Assembly (NCBI GenBank): GCA_044227985.1
Contig: JBGAVT010000001.1
Span: 44,245 to 108,244 of the forward strand
DNA from: CAZUNB01 sp044227985
Lineage (GTDB): Bacteria > Patescibacteriota > Saccharimonadia > Saccharimonadales > JAGPDM01
DNA: 64,000 nt
Direction of reading: 5' to 3'
Position 1 is the stretch's first letter. Each line of letters starts with the position of its first letter. Below the pieces are notes generated by a model. That model saw nothing but the letters and a program-made list of their open reading frames with translations, searched no databases and was not told the origin of the DNA. Shown piece after piece: positions 35,030-43,147 of the stretch. The position numbers and the translations under genes were made by a program.

Positions 35030-36766
35030 TTAAACGGACTTTTCTCGAGTACTAACAGTTTGTTGTTTTTCAGGTTTATTTCCGAATACTTCATCAAGAA
35101 AAGCTTCGTACACAGACATGCTTTCATCGTTTGATTTTGACCCAGAGCTATCACTCGACTCACCATCGTCTCCACAAATATTTTTTGCACAAGGAACACA
35201 AAATCCTGCATCACCAACCTGCTTAGGCCCCTGTTTGCACTCAATACAATTTCCGCCCTCAAAGACAACCTCACCAAACCAAGCTCGTTCAGAGTCGGTT
35301 GCTGGTCTTGGAACTCCACCAACTTTACCGGCAACCTCTCCGTCAATCCCCGCACAGCCGCCAGCTCTAAAGCCCTGCATATAAGCAGCCTGTGAAGCAG
35401 TTGCAAGTGAGTTTCCCTGCTCAAATAGACTAAAAGCTTTTTCACCAATTAGACTGCGAATCCTGTCTTTTTCACTGCTAAAACTTTTAGTTGCTAGGTC
35501 AAACACCATTCTTTGATACATCTCATTTGCTGCTACAGCCGTCAAAACTCGATTTTCGAGCACTTTGCCAAACATCGCACGTTTCTGAGCATCAAACTCG
35601 TGCTCACCTTGATCATTTTTCTTATTCATCATCTCTTCTATCAAGTGTTGGGTTTCAAGACTTAATGTTTTTTCTAATATATCTTTTGCAAAAACTATCT
35701 CTGCCTGAGCTAATTTTCTAGCTTTCGGCTCTATTTCGTCTCTGAGTTTTTGCATGGCTTCTTCGGTCTTCAGTGAAGCATTGCCTTCAAAATAAGAATC
35801 CAAAAACGCTTGGTGCACATCAAGTTGGTCTTGTTCATTACCATCTCGATCATTTTCGTCACCATCTCGATCATTTAATACCGCGATCTCGTGATATGAC
35901 TGAATCCCAGCTGAAGTTGCTATGCCGTCGTCATCAAATCCATAAGCTCGATTTGCCCGTGCAATGCTTGAGTCAGGATGCGCACTTTGCAGCATTTTAA
36001 CTTTGCCTTCTTTGATTAAATATGTACGGTGCATAAAAATCCCACGATCAGGAAAATAGCCAACACTTGTCGCCAGCTCTTTATTTTCTGCCACTAATTC
36101 ATGAGGTAATAAGCTCGTTTCAGTCATCAAAACCGGCTGATCAAGGCTGGTTAGTGCAATGCGGTTTAAGATTGCACTGGTTCTAACATCTTGAATAAAC
36201 CGCGCAATTTCATGTCTTCGTTCTGGTCGTCTGACTGCACTCTTAGCCAATCCCTCTACGCCGTTAATGCAACGCTCGAGCTCACCTCGACCAAAAGATT
36301 CTAACAGTCCTTTTTTATTTAGCTTCGCAGTTGGGTCATACCTATCTCCAGGGGCGAGACCAGCTTCGAGCATTTTGGTGACCCTATTCTCTTCAAGCTC
36401 ATCCATAGCATTTTCTTTAAATTCAACGCTACCATCACGTTTTCTTACATAGCTTTTATGATCAAGAAGTATGTTTGGATAATGATCTGATCCGTTGTCA
36501 GAAAAGCTCTCTTTTTGCTCACCACCTTCCGAATCTATATGGAGTAGTGTTCCACGCAATCCAGCGACAATGTCCATGGCCTCATCCGGAGATATCGATT
36601 CATCACCATCAGGAATAAGTTTTACAATTTCATCAAGTCTATCAAGGGTCTCTAAATAGAGAAGTTCCTTATCATCATAAATCAAAGTCTCATGTTCGTT
36701 TTGTTCGTTTTTTTTATCTGCAAGGAGTCTATATTCCTCAAGAGTCGGGTTCTTGGTCGGTGGCAT
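35030..36766 (-). CDS. Uncharacterised 578-residue protein under a cobalamin riboswitch, with a C-terminal Cys cluster
   Basis: I do not recognise the family. The first 100 residues are acidic and helical; the centre is helical and charged, with an NDRDG repeat (about residues 298-308). A Gly-rich segment at about 460-500 precedes five cysteines at 507, 510, 523, 526 and 531 (CIEC...CVPC....C), a likely zinc ribbon. A Ser/Asp-rich tail ends the protein. There is no signal peptide or membrane segment. The start at 36766 lies just behind the riboswitch (36796-36873), so B12 should control it. It is not a ribonucleotide reductase, methionine synthase or transporter by any motif I can see. Confidence 0.7.
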   Translation of the reverse strand: MPPTKNPTLEEYRLLADKKNEQNEHETLIYDDKELLYLETLDRLDEIVKLIPDGDESISPDEAMDIVAGLRGTLLHIDSEGGEQKESFSDNGSDHYPNILLDHKSYVRKRDGSVEFKENAMDELEENRVTKMLEAGLAPGDRYDPTAKLNKKGLLESFGRGELERCINGVEGLAKSAVRRPERRHEIARFIQDVRTSAILNRIALTSLDQPVLMTETSLLPHELVAENKELATSVGYFPDRGIFMHRTYLIKEGKVKMLQSAHPDSSIARANRAYGFDDDGIATSAGIQSYHEIAVLNDRDGDENDRDGNEQDQLDVHQAFLDSYFEGNASLKTEEAMQKLRDEIEPKARKLAQAEIVFAKDILEKTLSLETQHLIEEMMNKKNDQGEHEFDAQKRAMFGKVLENRVLTAVAANEMYQRMVFDLATKSFSSEKDRIRSLIGEKAFSLFEQGNSLATASQAAYMQGFRAGGCAGIDGEVAGKVGGVPRPATDSERAWFGEVVFEGGNCIECKQGPKQVGDAGFCVPCAKNICGDDGESSDSSGSKSNDESMSVYEAFLDEVFGNKPEKQQTVSTREKSV

Positions 36767-36778
36767 GCTCGTGCTTTC

Positions 36779-36792
36779 TGGCTATATAGCCA
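36779..36792 (-). promoter_or_regulatory. Short palindromic stem between the cobalamin riboswitch and start codon
   Basis: TGGC-TATATA-GCCA forms a hairpin directly after the riboswitch closing stem and 12 bases before the ATG. It could be part of the expression platform, or the loop that pairs back to the aptamer. No U run follows, so control is more likely on translation than by termination. Confidence 0.4.
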
Positions 36793-36795
36793 AAC

Positions 36796-36873
36796 ATGTC
36801 ACTGACCGGACTTCGAGTTTTCACACGTTACCGTTGCGGCACAGTTCTGGATTTTCACCAGATTCCGTGACAT
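36796..36873 (-). promoter_or_regulatory. Cobalamin riboswitch
   Basis: On the minus strand a perfect 7-bp closing stem, ATGTCAC (36873-36867) with GTGACAT (36802-36796), encloses the conserved cobalamin core: GGAA, then the hairpin TCTGGTGAAAATCCAGA, CTGTGCCGCAACGGTAA, and a B12-box-like GAAGTCCGGTCAG. The aptamer is compact, without large peripheral arms. It lies 30 bases before the start of the 578-residue gene. No cobalamin synthesis genes are in the window, so the cell probably imports the vitamin or a precursor. Confidence 0.9.
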
Positions 36874-36900
36874 ATTTTTATTACTAAATGTACTTATCTA

Positions 36901-36929
36901 AGTCTACGTTTAAGCATATATAGTGTCAA
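36901..36929 (-). promoter_or_regulatory. Promoter of the cobalamin-riboswitch transcript
   Basis: TTGACA (36929-36924), 17 bases, then TAGACT (36906-36901). Transcription would begin near 36894, about 20 bases before the aptamer, giving a leader of about 128 bases. Confidence 0.65.
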
Positions 36930-37110
36930 GACTTGATATTATATACTATATGTAGTGTGGTGGTGCACCTGTGGAATCAGATAGATGCTTCTTGATTATG
37001 TATTTTTTGCTCAGAACGTAACAAATAAACAGCTAATTTTTACTAGTTCCACTAGGTAGAAACAATTTTTCACGAATTTAGCTATACACATCGATGATAT
37101 AATAGTCTTT

Positions 37111-37860
37111 GTGAATACTGACTTTCCACAAAAAATTACTACAGAAACACCAACGTTCAACAAGGAACTACAGATTCCAAGCGGTGAGCCTGATGGTGTG
37201 TTAGTCATGATTGCACCAGCTGGATGGCACTGGCGGTGGTATATACCTTTCATACAAGATGAATCGTTAAAAAACTGGGTTTTTGTACTCTACGCCGGAC
37301 GCAACCTACGTTACTATGTTTTAAGCGGTAAAATTCGAGAAGGAATTCATGTTGCAGAGGACATCCGCGATGATGCCGTTGCTACGATTCGAGATTATCA
37401 AGAACGTGGAATTCGTACGGCAATTTTTGGTGTTAGTTTCGGAGCGACAACCGCTCTTGAAATTGCTAAAAAATCTCAAGCTGATCGCTCTGTGTTAGTG
37501 GCTCCGCATGGTGATCTTTTAAAGTCACTGCGTGATTTTAATTACTCAGTCTTGGCTCGTGATCTCAGCCCAGAAAAACTTGATGAGGATATAAAGTGGG
37601 TCGAGAAACGGATGGACAGCATGCAACATATTGATGGACTGCCTGATAGAAGTGTCCTACTCTATACTAGTGCTAATGACACAATTCTTCCCTACGGAGC
37701 CGAGCTAGAGGCTGCGCTAAGAGCCGAAAATAAACTAACGAATCACTTCCGCTATCGCCGTCATCGTCACCTAGCAACTGCACTACGAACCCTTCTACAG
37801 TCAAAACAATGGCTCGCTCATATCATGGGTGGAACCGCTGAAGAACCAGCCGACGAATGA
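37111..37860 (+). CDS. Alpha/beta-hydrolase family protein
   Basis: The 249-residue product has a nucleophile elbow GVSFGAT near residue 112, an APAGW segment near residue 35 that could form the oxyanion hole, an Asp in SANDTILPYGAE, and a His in RHRHLATAL, giving a plausible Ser-Asp-His triad. No signal peptide is visible. The start is GTG: TATAAT ends seven bases upstream, so the message is probably leaderless. It overlaps hpt by 4 bp, but no substrate can be deduced from this. Confidence 0.75.
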   Translation: MNTDFPQKITTETPTFNKELQIPSGEPDGVLVMIAPAGWHWRWYIPFIQDESLKNWVFVLYAGRNLRYYVLSGKIREGIHVAEDIRDDAVATIRDYQERGIRTAIFGVSFGATTALEIAKKSQADRSVLVAPHGDLLKSLRDFNYSVLARDLSPEKLDEDIKWVEKRMDSMQHIDGLPDRSVLLYTSANDTILPYGAELEAALRAENKLTNHFRYRRHRHLATALRTLLQSKQWLAHIMGGTAEEPADE

Positions 37861-38381
37861 TTAAAATTCCATCAGAATACATCTCAGAAAATGAGCTCAG
37901 GAGCACGGTTTCTCAGTTAGCTGTGAGGGTAGCAAAAGGTATAGATGACTCCTGGGTTGTCTTAGTCTTACTTCGAGGTAGTTTTATTTTTGCCGCAGAT
38001 TTTGTCCGTGAGCTTTCCAGGCATTCAGTCCACCCATCAATAGATTTTATGAACATTCAAAGCTACCACCATGGTACAGAAAGCAGTGGCACAACCATAA
38101 CTGCCGAACCGACTAATTCTATACAAGGTAAATCCGTTTTGTTACTTGATGATATTTTTGACACTGGCTATACACTTTCGGCAGCTGCTGAGTTCTGTCA
38201 GCGGCAAGGAGCATCCGAGGTTAAAAGCTTAGTTTTGTTCGAAAAACCAGCTCGCAGAGTAACAGAATTTTCAGTTGATTATGTAGGCCGAACGATTGAA
38301 GATATATTTATCGTCGGATACGGCCTCGACCATGCTAACCAATACCGATCACTACCCTATATCGGTGTAATTAATAGTTAG
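37857..38381 (+). CDS. hpt: Hypoxanthine(-guanine) phosphoribosyltransferase
   Basis: This 174-residue purine-salvage enzyme makes IMP or GMP from the free base and PRPP. VLVLLRGSFIFAADFVREL is the pyrophosphate loop, SVLLLDDIFDTGYTL the PRPP-binding motif, and VGYGLDHANQYRSLPYIG the base-binding end. The DFM...SYHHGTESSG segment matches the flexible catalytic loop. It overlaps the hydrolase gene by 4 bp. Together with purL it gives the cell both salvage and at least one de novo purine step. Confidence 0.93.
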   Translation: MIKIPSEYISENELRSTVSQLAVRVAKGIDDSWVVLVLLRGSFIFAADFVRELSRHSVHPSIDFMNIQSYHHGTESSGTTITAEPTNSIQGKSVLLLDDIFDTGYTLSAAAEFCQRQGASEVKSLVLFEKPARRVTEFSVDYVGRTIEDIFIVGYGLDHANQYRSLPYIGVINS

Positions 38382-38419
38382 GGATAGAGAAAGATTCGTC
38401 TAAAAAAATAGTAGTACTT

Positions 38420-38812
38420 CTAGTGAGCAGATCGTATGTACGGCTCTGGTAGTAGCTCACTGATATTAACCAACTTTGGCCCTCCGCTGCTTGGGATGAT
38501 GACTTCAATTGAAGGATAGTTATCCATCAAAACCTGCCGACACCGTCCACAGGGAGCTATGACACCGCGAGAATTATCGCCAACTGCCACAATTATCTTT
38601 GGATCATGCCTCCCTTCTGAAGCCAGCCGCGCAAGCAGAGCAACTTCAGCGCAAGGACCGCCAGTAAAATGATAGAAATTTAAAGAACTAGTGATTGAGC
38701 CGTCTTGATTGAAGGCTGAGGCCGCCACCGTACTAATCTCACCATCACCATAATCATTCACCATAGCAGTTGTCTGGTCTATCAGTTTTTGAATAATTTC
38801 ATCTGTTAACAT
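38420..38812 (-). CDS. Blasticidin-S deaminase-like cytidine deaminase family protein
   Basis: A 130-residue zinc deaminase. FYHFTGGPCAEVALLARL has the catalytic Glu and a Cys zinc ligand, and GVIAPCGRCRQVLMDNYP has the other two Cys. The YHFTGGPCAE segment, the VGDNSRG loop and the ELLPEPY end match blasticidin-S deaminase more closely than housekeeping cytidine deaminases. The substrate could be blasticidin-like nucleosides or ordinary cytidine. The gene stands alone between hpt and pdxT, with a possible -10 box (TATGAT) ten bases upstream of the ATG. Confidence 0.85.
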   Translation of the reverse strand: MLTDEIIQKLIDQTTAMVNDYGDGEISTVAASAFNQDGSITSSLNFYHFTGGPCAEVALLARLASEGRHDPKIIVAVGDNSRGVIAPCGRCRQVLMDNYPSIEVIIPSSGGPKLVNISELLPEPYIRSAH

Positions 38813-38886
38813 TATATAATTTTATCATATATTGACTACTAGTAAGTTATAAACTACGGTCTCTAATATAATATGGGAATTAACTA

Positions 38887-39465
38887 TCAGGAGCTTTGCA
38901 CTGTTTCAAGAAACTTTTCATGGAAATAGGTTTCACCGGTTAGCTCAGGATGAAAGGTAGTCGCAATGTATTTTTTATATCGCACTGCCACGGGTTGCTG
39001 TTTATAATAGGCCAGAACTTCAACGTTGTCGAAAATTTTCGAAATAATTGGTGCGCGGATAAAACGAGCCGATATTTTTCGTCCATCTTTATCGGCCATC
39101 GTCAGAACATCATCAAAACTATCAGTTTGACGACCGTAACCGTTGCGTGTAATCGTCATCGGAATCTTACCAAATGATTCTTGCGAAGGGTTTTTAACTG
39201 TTTTAGCTAACAGTATCGCACCAGCACAGGTACCAAACACTGGTAACGTACTAACCTGTAATTTCTCCAAAAAGCCGTCAACTCGTAGCATTCGAAGCAT
39301 TGCCCCGCTCTCGCCACCTGGTATAACTAAACCTTCGATCTCACCAAGTTGTTCATGATTTTTAACTAAAACAACTTTGCAGCCAAGGTACTCTAAGATG
39401 TTTTTATGCTGTCCGAAAGCCCCTTGAAGCGCAAGCAGCCCTACGACTGGATTTTTACCAACCAC
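38887..39465 (-). CDS. pdxT: Pyridoxal 5'-phosphate synthase glutaminase subunit
   Basis: PdxT (192 residues) releases ammonia from glutamine for the PdxS synthase. VGLLALQGAFGQH is the N-terminal signature, IPGGESGAMLRML the oxyanion region, FGTCAGAILLA holds the nucleophile Cys and TTFHPELTGE the His-Glu pair. The start overlaps pdxS by 11 bp, as expected for a coupled complex. PLP made here serves the class IV aminotransferase of the aromatic operon. Confidence 0.96.
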   Translation of the reverse strand: MVGKNPVVGLLALQGAFGQHKNILEYLGCKVVLVKNHEQLGEIEGLVIPGGESGAMLRMLRVDGFLEKLQVSTLPVFGTCAGAILLAKTVKNPSQESFGKIPMTITRNGYGRQTDSFDDVLTMADKDGRKISARFIRAPIISKIFDNVEVLAYYKQQPVAVRYKKYIATTFHPELTGETYFHEKFLETVQSS

Positions 39466-40345
39466 GCTCGGCGTATCGTTGATCTTCGCCTAATTCCTCG
39501 ATATTGATTCCAACCATAGGCTCACCAAGGTCTCTTGAGATTTCGGCTAATTTCTTTGCATCATCAAAGTGCGCAACAGACTGAACGATAGCTTCGGCAC
39601 GCTTTTTTGGGTCACCACTTTTGAAGATGCCACTGCCAACAAAGACTGATTCTGCACCAAGTTGCATCATAAGCGAAGCGTCAGCCGGCGTGGCAATTCC
39701 GCCAGCCGCAAAGTTAGGAACTGGTAATTTACCATCACGAGCCACCATCCGTACAAGTTCATATGGAGCAGCGATATCTCGAGCGAAACTCATCAGCTCT
39801 TCGCTTGGCATATTTTGTAATTGTTTAATCGATTGCTGTAGACTTCGCATATGACGAACTGCTTCAACAACATTTCCTGTTCCTGCCTCGCCTTTGGTAC
39901 GTATTAAAGCTGCACCCTCGCCAATACGCCGAAGAGCTTCGCCGATTGAGCGAGCACCACAGACAAATGGAGTATTAAAAGCGTGTTTATCAACATGAAA
40001 CTCATCATCAGCCGGTGTTAGAACCTCTGATTCATCGATGAAATCAACACCGAGTGATTGCAGGATCTGAGCTTCTGCAATATGACCAATACGGACTTTT
40101 GCCATAACGGGAATTGAAACTGTATTCATAATTTCTATGATCATACTTGGGTCGCTCATCCGTGCCACGCCACCATCTTTTCTGATATCAGCCGGCACTC
40201 GCTCAAGCGCCATAACAGCCACTGCGCCAGCCTCTTCAGCAATCTTTGCTTGCTCGGCATTAACAACATCCATGATGACACCGTGCTTAAGCATGTCTGC
40301 CAAGCCTATCTTCAGCGGAATCGAATTTTTTACTTTTTCACTCAT
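39455..40345 (-). CDS. pdxS: Pyridoxal 5'-phosphate synthase lyase subunit
   Basis: PdxS (296 residues, a TIM barrel forming dodecamers) builds PLP from ribose 5-phosphate, glyceraldehyde 3-phosphate and ammonia. MALERVPADIRKDGGVARMSDP, IPVMAKVRIGH with a catalytic Lys, and DFIDESEVLTPADD are visible as short motifs, as are GEAGTGNVVEAVRHMR and NFAAGGIATPADA. I used the ATG at 40345 rather than the TTG six bases earlier; TATAAT ends nine bases before this ATG. Confidence 0.95.
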   Translation of the reverse strand: MSEKVKNSIPLKIGLADMLKHGVIMDVVNAEQAKIAEEAGAVAVMALERVPADIRKDGGVARMSDPSMIIEIMNTVSIPVMAKVRIGHIAEAQILQSLGVDFIDESEVLTPADDEFHVDKHAFNTPFVCGARSIGEALRRIGEGAALIRTKGEAGTGNVVEAVRHMRSLQQSIKQLQNMPSEELMSFARDIAAPYELVRMVARDGKLPVPNFAAGGIATPADASLMMQLGAESVFVGSGIFKSGDPKKRAEAIVQSVAHFDDAKKLAEISRDLGEPMVGINIEELGEDQRYAERGW

Positions 40346-40441
40346 AATCAAACTATTATACCAATAAAATATGATTCACACCACCTCTGTCTCCTCAATA
40401 ACGGCTTGCAATCTGATAACAATTTGTAGTCTAATAGAAGT

Positions 40442-40687
40442 ATGCGAGAAGGTGAAAAATTTATGAAAAACCCTGAATTGCCGGATCTTAATGCCAGTGA
40501 ACTGGATAAAAATGCTGCGATTGAGAAGGCTAAGAAAATGCTTGATGCTGCTCGCTTTGCCATTTGGCTATCAAAACTACGAGAAAAAGAAATGCGAAAA
40601 GTTGAAAAAGATCAAACGACTAACGAGAGCGAAAAAGAGCGCGAACGACGAATTAACGCTGGTGATCAGCGACGCAGCAAAGCTTAA
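40442..40687 (+). CDS. Small basic hypothetical protein
   Basis: An 81-residue, highly charged helical protein (about one third Lys, Arg and Glu) with no membrane segment and no recognised family. Support comes from its promoter: TTGCAA, 18 bases and TCTAAT (40430-40435) end six bases before the ATG, the same leaderless arrangement as neighbouring genes. A second ATG at 40463 has GAAGG upstream and is the alternative start. Confidence 0.65.
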   Translation: MREGEKFMKNPELPDLNASELDKNAAIEKAKKMLDAARFAIWLSKLREKEMRKVEKDQTTNESEKERERRINAGDQRRSKA

Positions 40688-40799
40688 CTCGATAGATTAG
40701 TTAGCGTACAGTTTGCTTCCAGAGAGAAGAAAAACATACGATTTTGGCGCAATTCATACTGAAAAATTCTCTCCGTCAATCTTGTTTCAATTATTAAAA

Positions 40800-42995
40800 T
40801 TAAGGTTTAGGATTTGGGTTAACTGGTGGTTTTGTAACTGGTGGTGTCGGCACAACAATTTCATTATCCTTCGGTGGTTCGATGATAGGATTCTCTTCTT
40901 TTACAGGTTCTTCTTTTGTGACTTCCGGCTCAGGTTTTGGTTCTACTTTTGGCTCTTCTTTTGGCGCCACGTTACAGTTGCCAGTTGGTACTTTACTTGA
41001 GAGAAAGTAATCGGATATAACATTGCTGCCTGCCACCGAAGCTCTGAGTTCAGTACCAAAACAGACCAACACCTTTTCAACTCCGGAGGGTTGATTAAAT
41101 TGTTGCTTCGGTTGACCACTCAAAAATGACTGAATCGTCTTTTTCCAGATTGGGCCAGCGCCACTAGAGCCAGCAATATTGTTCATAGATTCATTGTCAT
41201 TATTGCCAACCCAGACTCCGACTGCGAGTTGCGGCGTATACCCAATCGCCCAACTATCCTTCCTATTCTCAGTTGTTCCAGTTTTAACGGCAGCAACTCG
41301 ATCGATATTCATTGATTTTCCAAATAGTTCTGACCGAGCTTGGTTGTCTGACAAAATTGAACTGACCAAAAATGCACCTTGTGGACTAATACCTTCACTA
41401 GTATTTGACTTGTATTGGTATTCCAATTGGTCATATTTATTAGTTATCGATTCGATCGTAGTTGTTTCGTTGCGGGTGCCTTGGTTTGCAAATGTTGCAT
41501 AGGCATTAGTCATCTCAAGTAATGGAACTTCTGCTGTTCCAAGCGCAAGAGATAAGCCGTAGTTTTGATCTTCACGAAGTGTTGTAATGCCCAAATCTCT
41601 CGCACCAGCGATTGATTTATTGACTCCGTATTTTTCCATAACTTCGACGGCGGGAATATTTAACGAATTGGTTAGAGCTCTACGGACTGATATATTGCCA
41701 CGAAATCGTTTGTCATAATTAAGTGGCTTATAACTAGTACCAAAAGTTGTAGGAACATCGTGTAAGATTGTAGCCGGGCTAATCACGCCATCCTCAAGAG
41801 CTTTGCTGTAATAGATTGGTTTAAACGAACTACCTGTTTGGCGCTTAGCGGTAACCATGTTGACCTTACCGAACTCTTGGTTGTTGTAATCAACGCTGCC
41901 TACCGCAACACGAATTTTGCCCGTCCCCGGCTCGATAGCAACAACACCACTATTGCTAGCGTTGGCATACGCTAGTGTACGGATGTGATCACGAGCAGCT
42001 TGCTCGGCAGTACTCTGCCATCCACTGTTGAGAGTTGTTTTAACCGTGAAACCACTTCGTGCCAATTCGTTTTCATCATATGTCTTACGGAGCTCAGTCA
42101 AGACCATTTCAGCAAAGTGTGGTGCTTTCTGAGTTGCAAGTGTTGGATCTGGCTGCTTGAATGCTAATTCTTGCCGCTTGGCAGCTGTGGCCTCTTCTTC
42201 AGTAATTTTACCATCAGCAACCATTCGTTTTAGTACGTATGACTGACGTTGCTTAGCCTTCTCCATATCGCCAGTGATTGGTGAATAAGCAGAGGGTGCC
42301 GGCAAAATTCCCACCAACATACTGCTTTGAGCTAGGTCAAGTTTATCAGCTGATACTCCAAAATATGTCTGAGCTGCTGCTTCAATACCATATGATTTTT
42401 CTCCAAAGAATACTGAGTTCATATACATCGTTAACGTTTCATCTTTAGAATATTTCCTATCAACAGAAACTGATAAGATAATCTCCTGAAACTTACGTAG
42501 ATAACTCTTCTTAGTGGTCAATAAGCTGTTTTTAACCAATTGTTGTGTAATTGTCGATCCACCATAAGCAGTAGAATCACGTTTCAAAACATTTGCAGCC
42601 AGTGCGCCGATAATCGACTTTATCGAGTAGCCACTATGCTCGTAAAAATCTTTATCCTCAGATGAGACCAATGCAGCTTTCGTAATGTCTGGGATTTTAT
42701 CAGCATCGATCACCTCAACAGTTTTAGCATCGTAGGCAGTATAAAATGGCTTATCCTCCGAGTCTAGCATGACAACACCGCTATTATTGTGGTTCATGAG
42801 TCGCTCAGGAGTGGCAATATACTGTGAATAATAGAAGTATGTGTAGGCGCCAATTCCAAATAATACTAGAAATACAATAATACCTGAGCGAATTATGAAT
42901 TTACGCGTCAACACTTTGCGAGCTTGCTTTTTCTGCTGCTTGTGTTTGGTGCGTTTACTCGTTTTCTTGTGTGATTTTGAAATTTGAAATGCCAT
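40800..42995 (-). CDS. Class A penicillin-binding protein (transglycosylase-transpeptidase)
   Basis: A 731-residue PBP1-type enzyme that polymerises and cross-links peptidoglycan outside the membrane. It has a Lys-rich cytoplasmic tail, one membrane segment (about 34-56), and a GT51 domain (EDKDFYEHSGYS with the catalytic Glu; YGGSTITQQLVKN; YMNSVFFGEKSYGIEAAA). The transpeptidase has GSSFKPI (SxxK), TNSLN (SxN) and VKTGTTE (KTG). The C-terminal tail is repeats of Glu/Pro/Lys. A TATAAT box lies twelve bases before the ATG. It uses the lipid II that would come from the MurD/MurL route. Confidence 0.93.
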   Translation of the reverse strand: MAFQISKSHKKTSKRTKHKQQKKQARKVLTRKFIIRSGIIVFLVLFGIGAYTYFYYSQYIATPERLMNHNNSGVVMLDSEDKPFYTAYDAKTVEVIDADKIPDITKAALVSSEDKDFYEHSGYSIKSIIGALAANVLKRDSTAYGGSTITQQLVKNSLLTTKKSYLRKFQEIILSVSVDRKYSKDETLTMYMNSVFFGEKSYGIEAAAQTYFGVSADKLDLAQSSMLVGILPAPSAYSPITGDMEKAKQRQSYVLKRMVADGKITEEEATAAKRQELAFKQPDPTLATQKAPHFAEMVLTELRKTYDENELARSGFTVKTTLNSGWQSTAEQAARDHIRTLAYANASNSGVVAIEPGTGKIRVAVGSVDYNNQEFGKVNMVTAKRQTGSSFKPIYYSKALEDGVISPATILHDVPTTFGTSYKPLNYDKRFRGNISVRRALTNSLNIPAVEVMEKYGVNKSIAGARDLGITTLREDQNYGLSLALGTAEVPLLEMTNAYATFANQGTRNETTTIESITNKYDQLEYQYKSNTSEGISPQGAFLVSSILSDNQARSELFGKSMNIDRVAAVKTGTTENRKDSWAIGYTPQLAVGVWVGNNDNESMNNIAGSSGAGPIWKKTIQSFLSGQPKQQFNQPSGVEKVLVCFGTELRASVAGSNVISDYFLSSKVPTGNCNVAPKEEPKVEPKPEPEVTKEEPVKEENPIIEPPKDNEIVVPTPPVTKPPVNPNPKP

Positions 42996-43147
42996 AATAG
43001 TCTTTCTATTATACTACTGTTTTGACCTGTAATGTTTTTCAAGTATAAATTACCTCATATATTTCTGAATAAATTCACTTGACAGAAATCTTTTTGGTTT
43101 TTGTAATGAGCATTCATTGGCTAATTTACAAACTAAAACGCTCTATT

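Noticed and set aside
34945..35448. 167-residue frame overlapping the end of the 578-residue gene
   Set aside because: It lies in another frame of the same strand, has no motif, and the 578-residue frame is longer, has a start behind a riboswitch and a Cys cluster.
40348..40563. 71-residue minus-strand frame overlapping the small gene at 40442
   Set aside because: It overlaps the pdxS start region and has no ribosome site; the plus-strand frame has a promoter.
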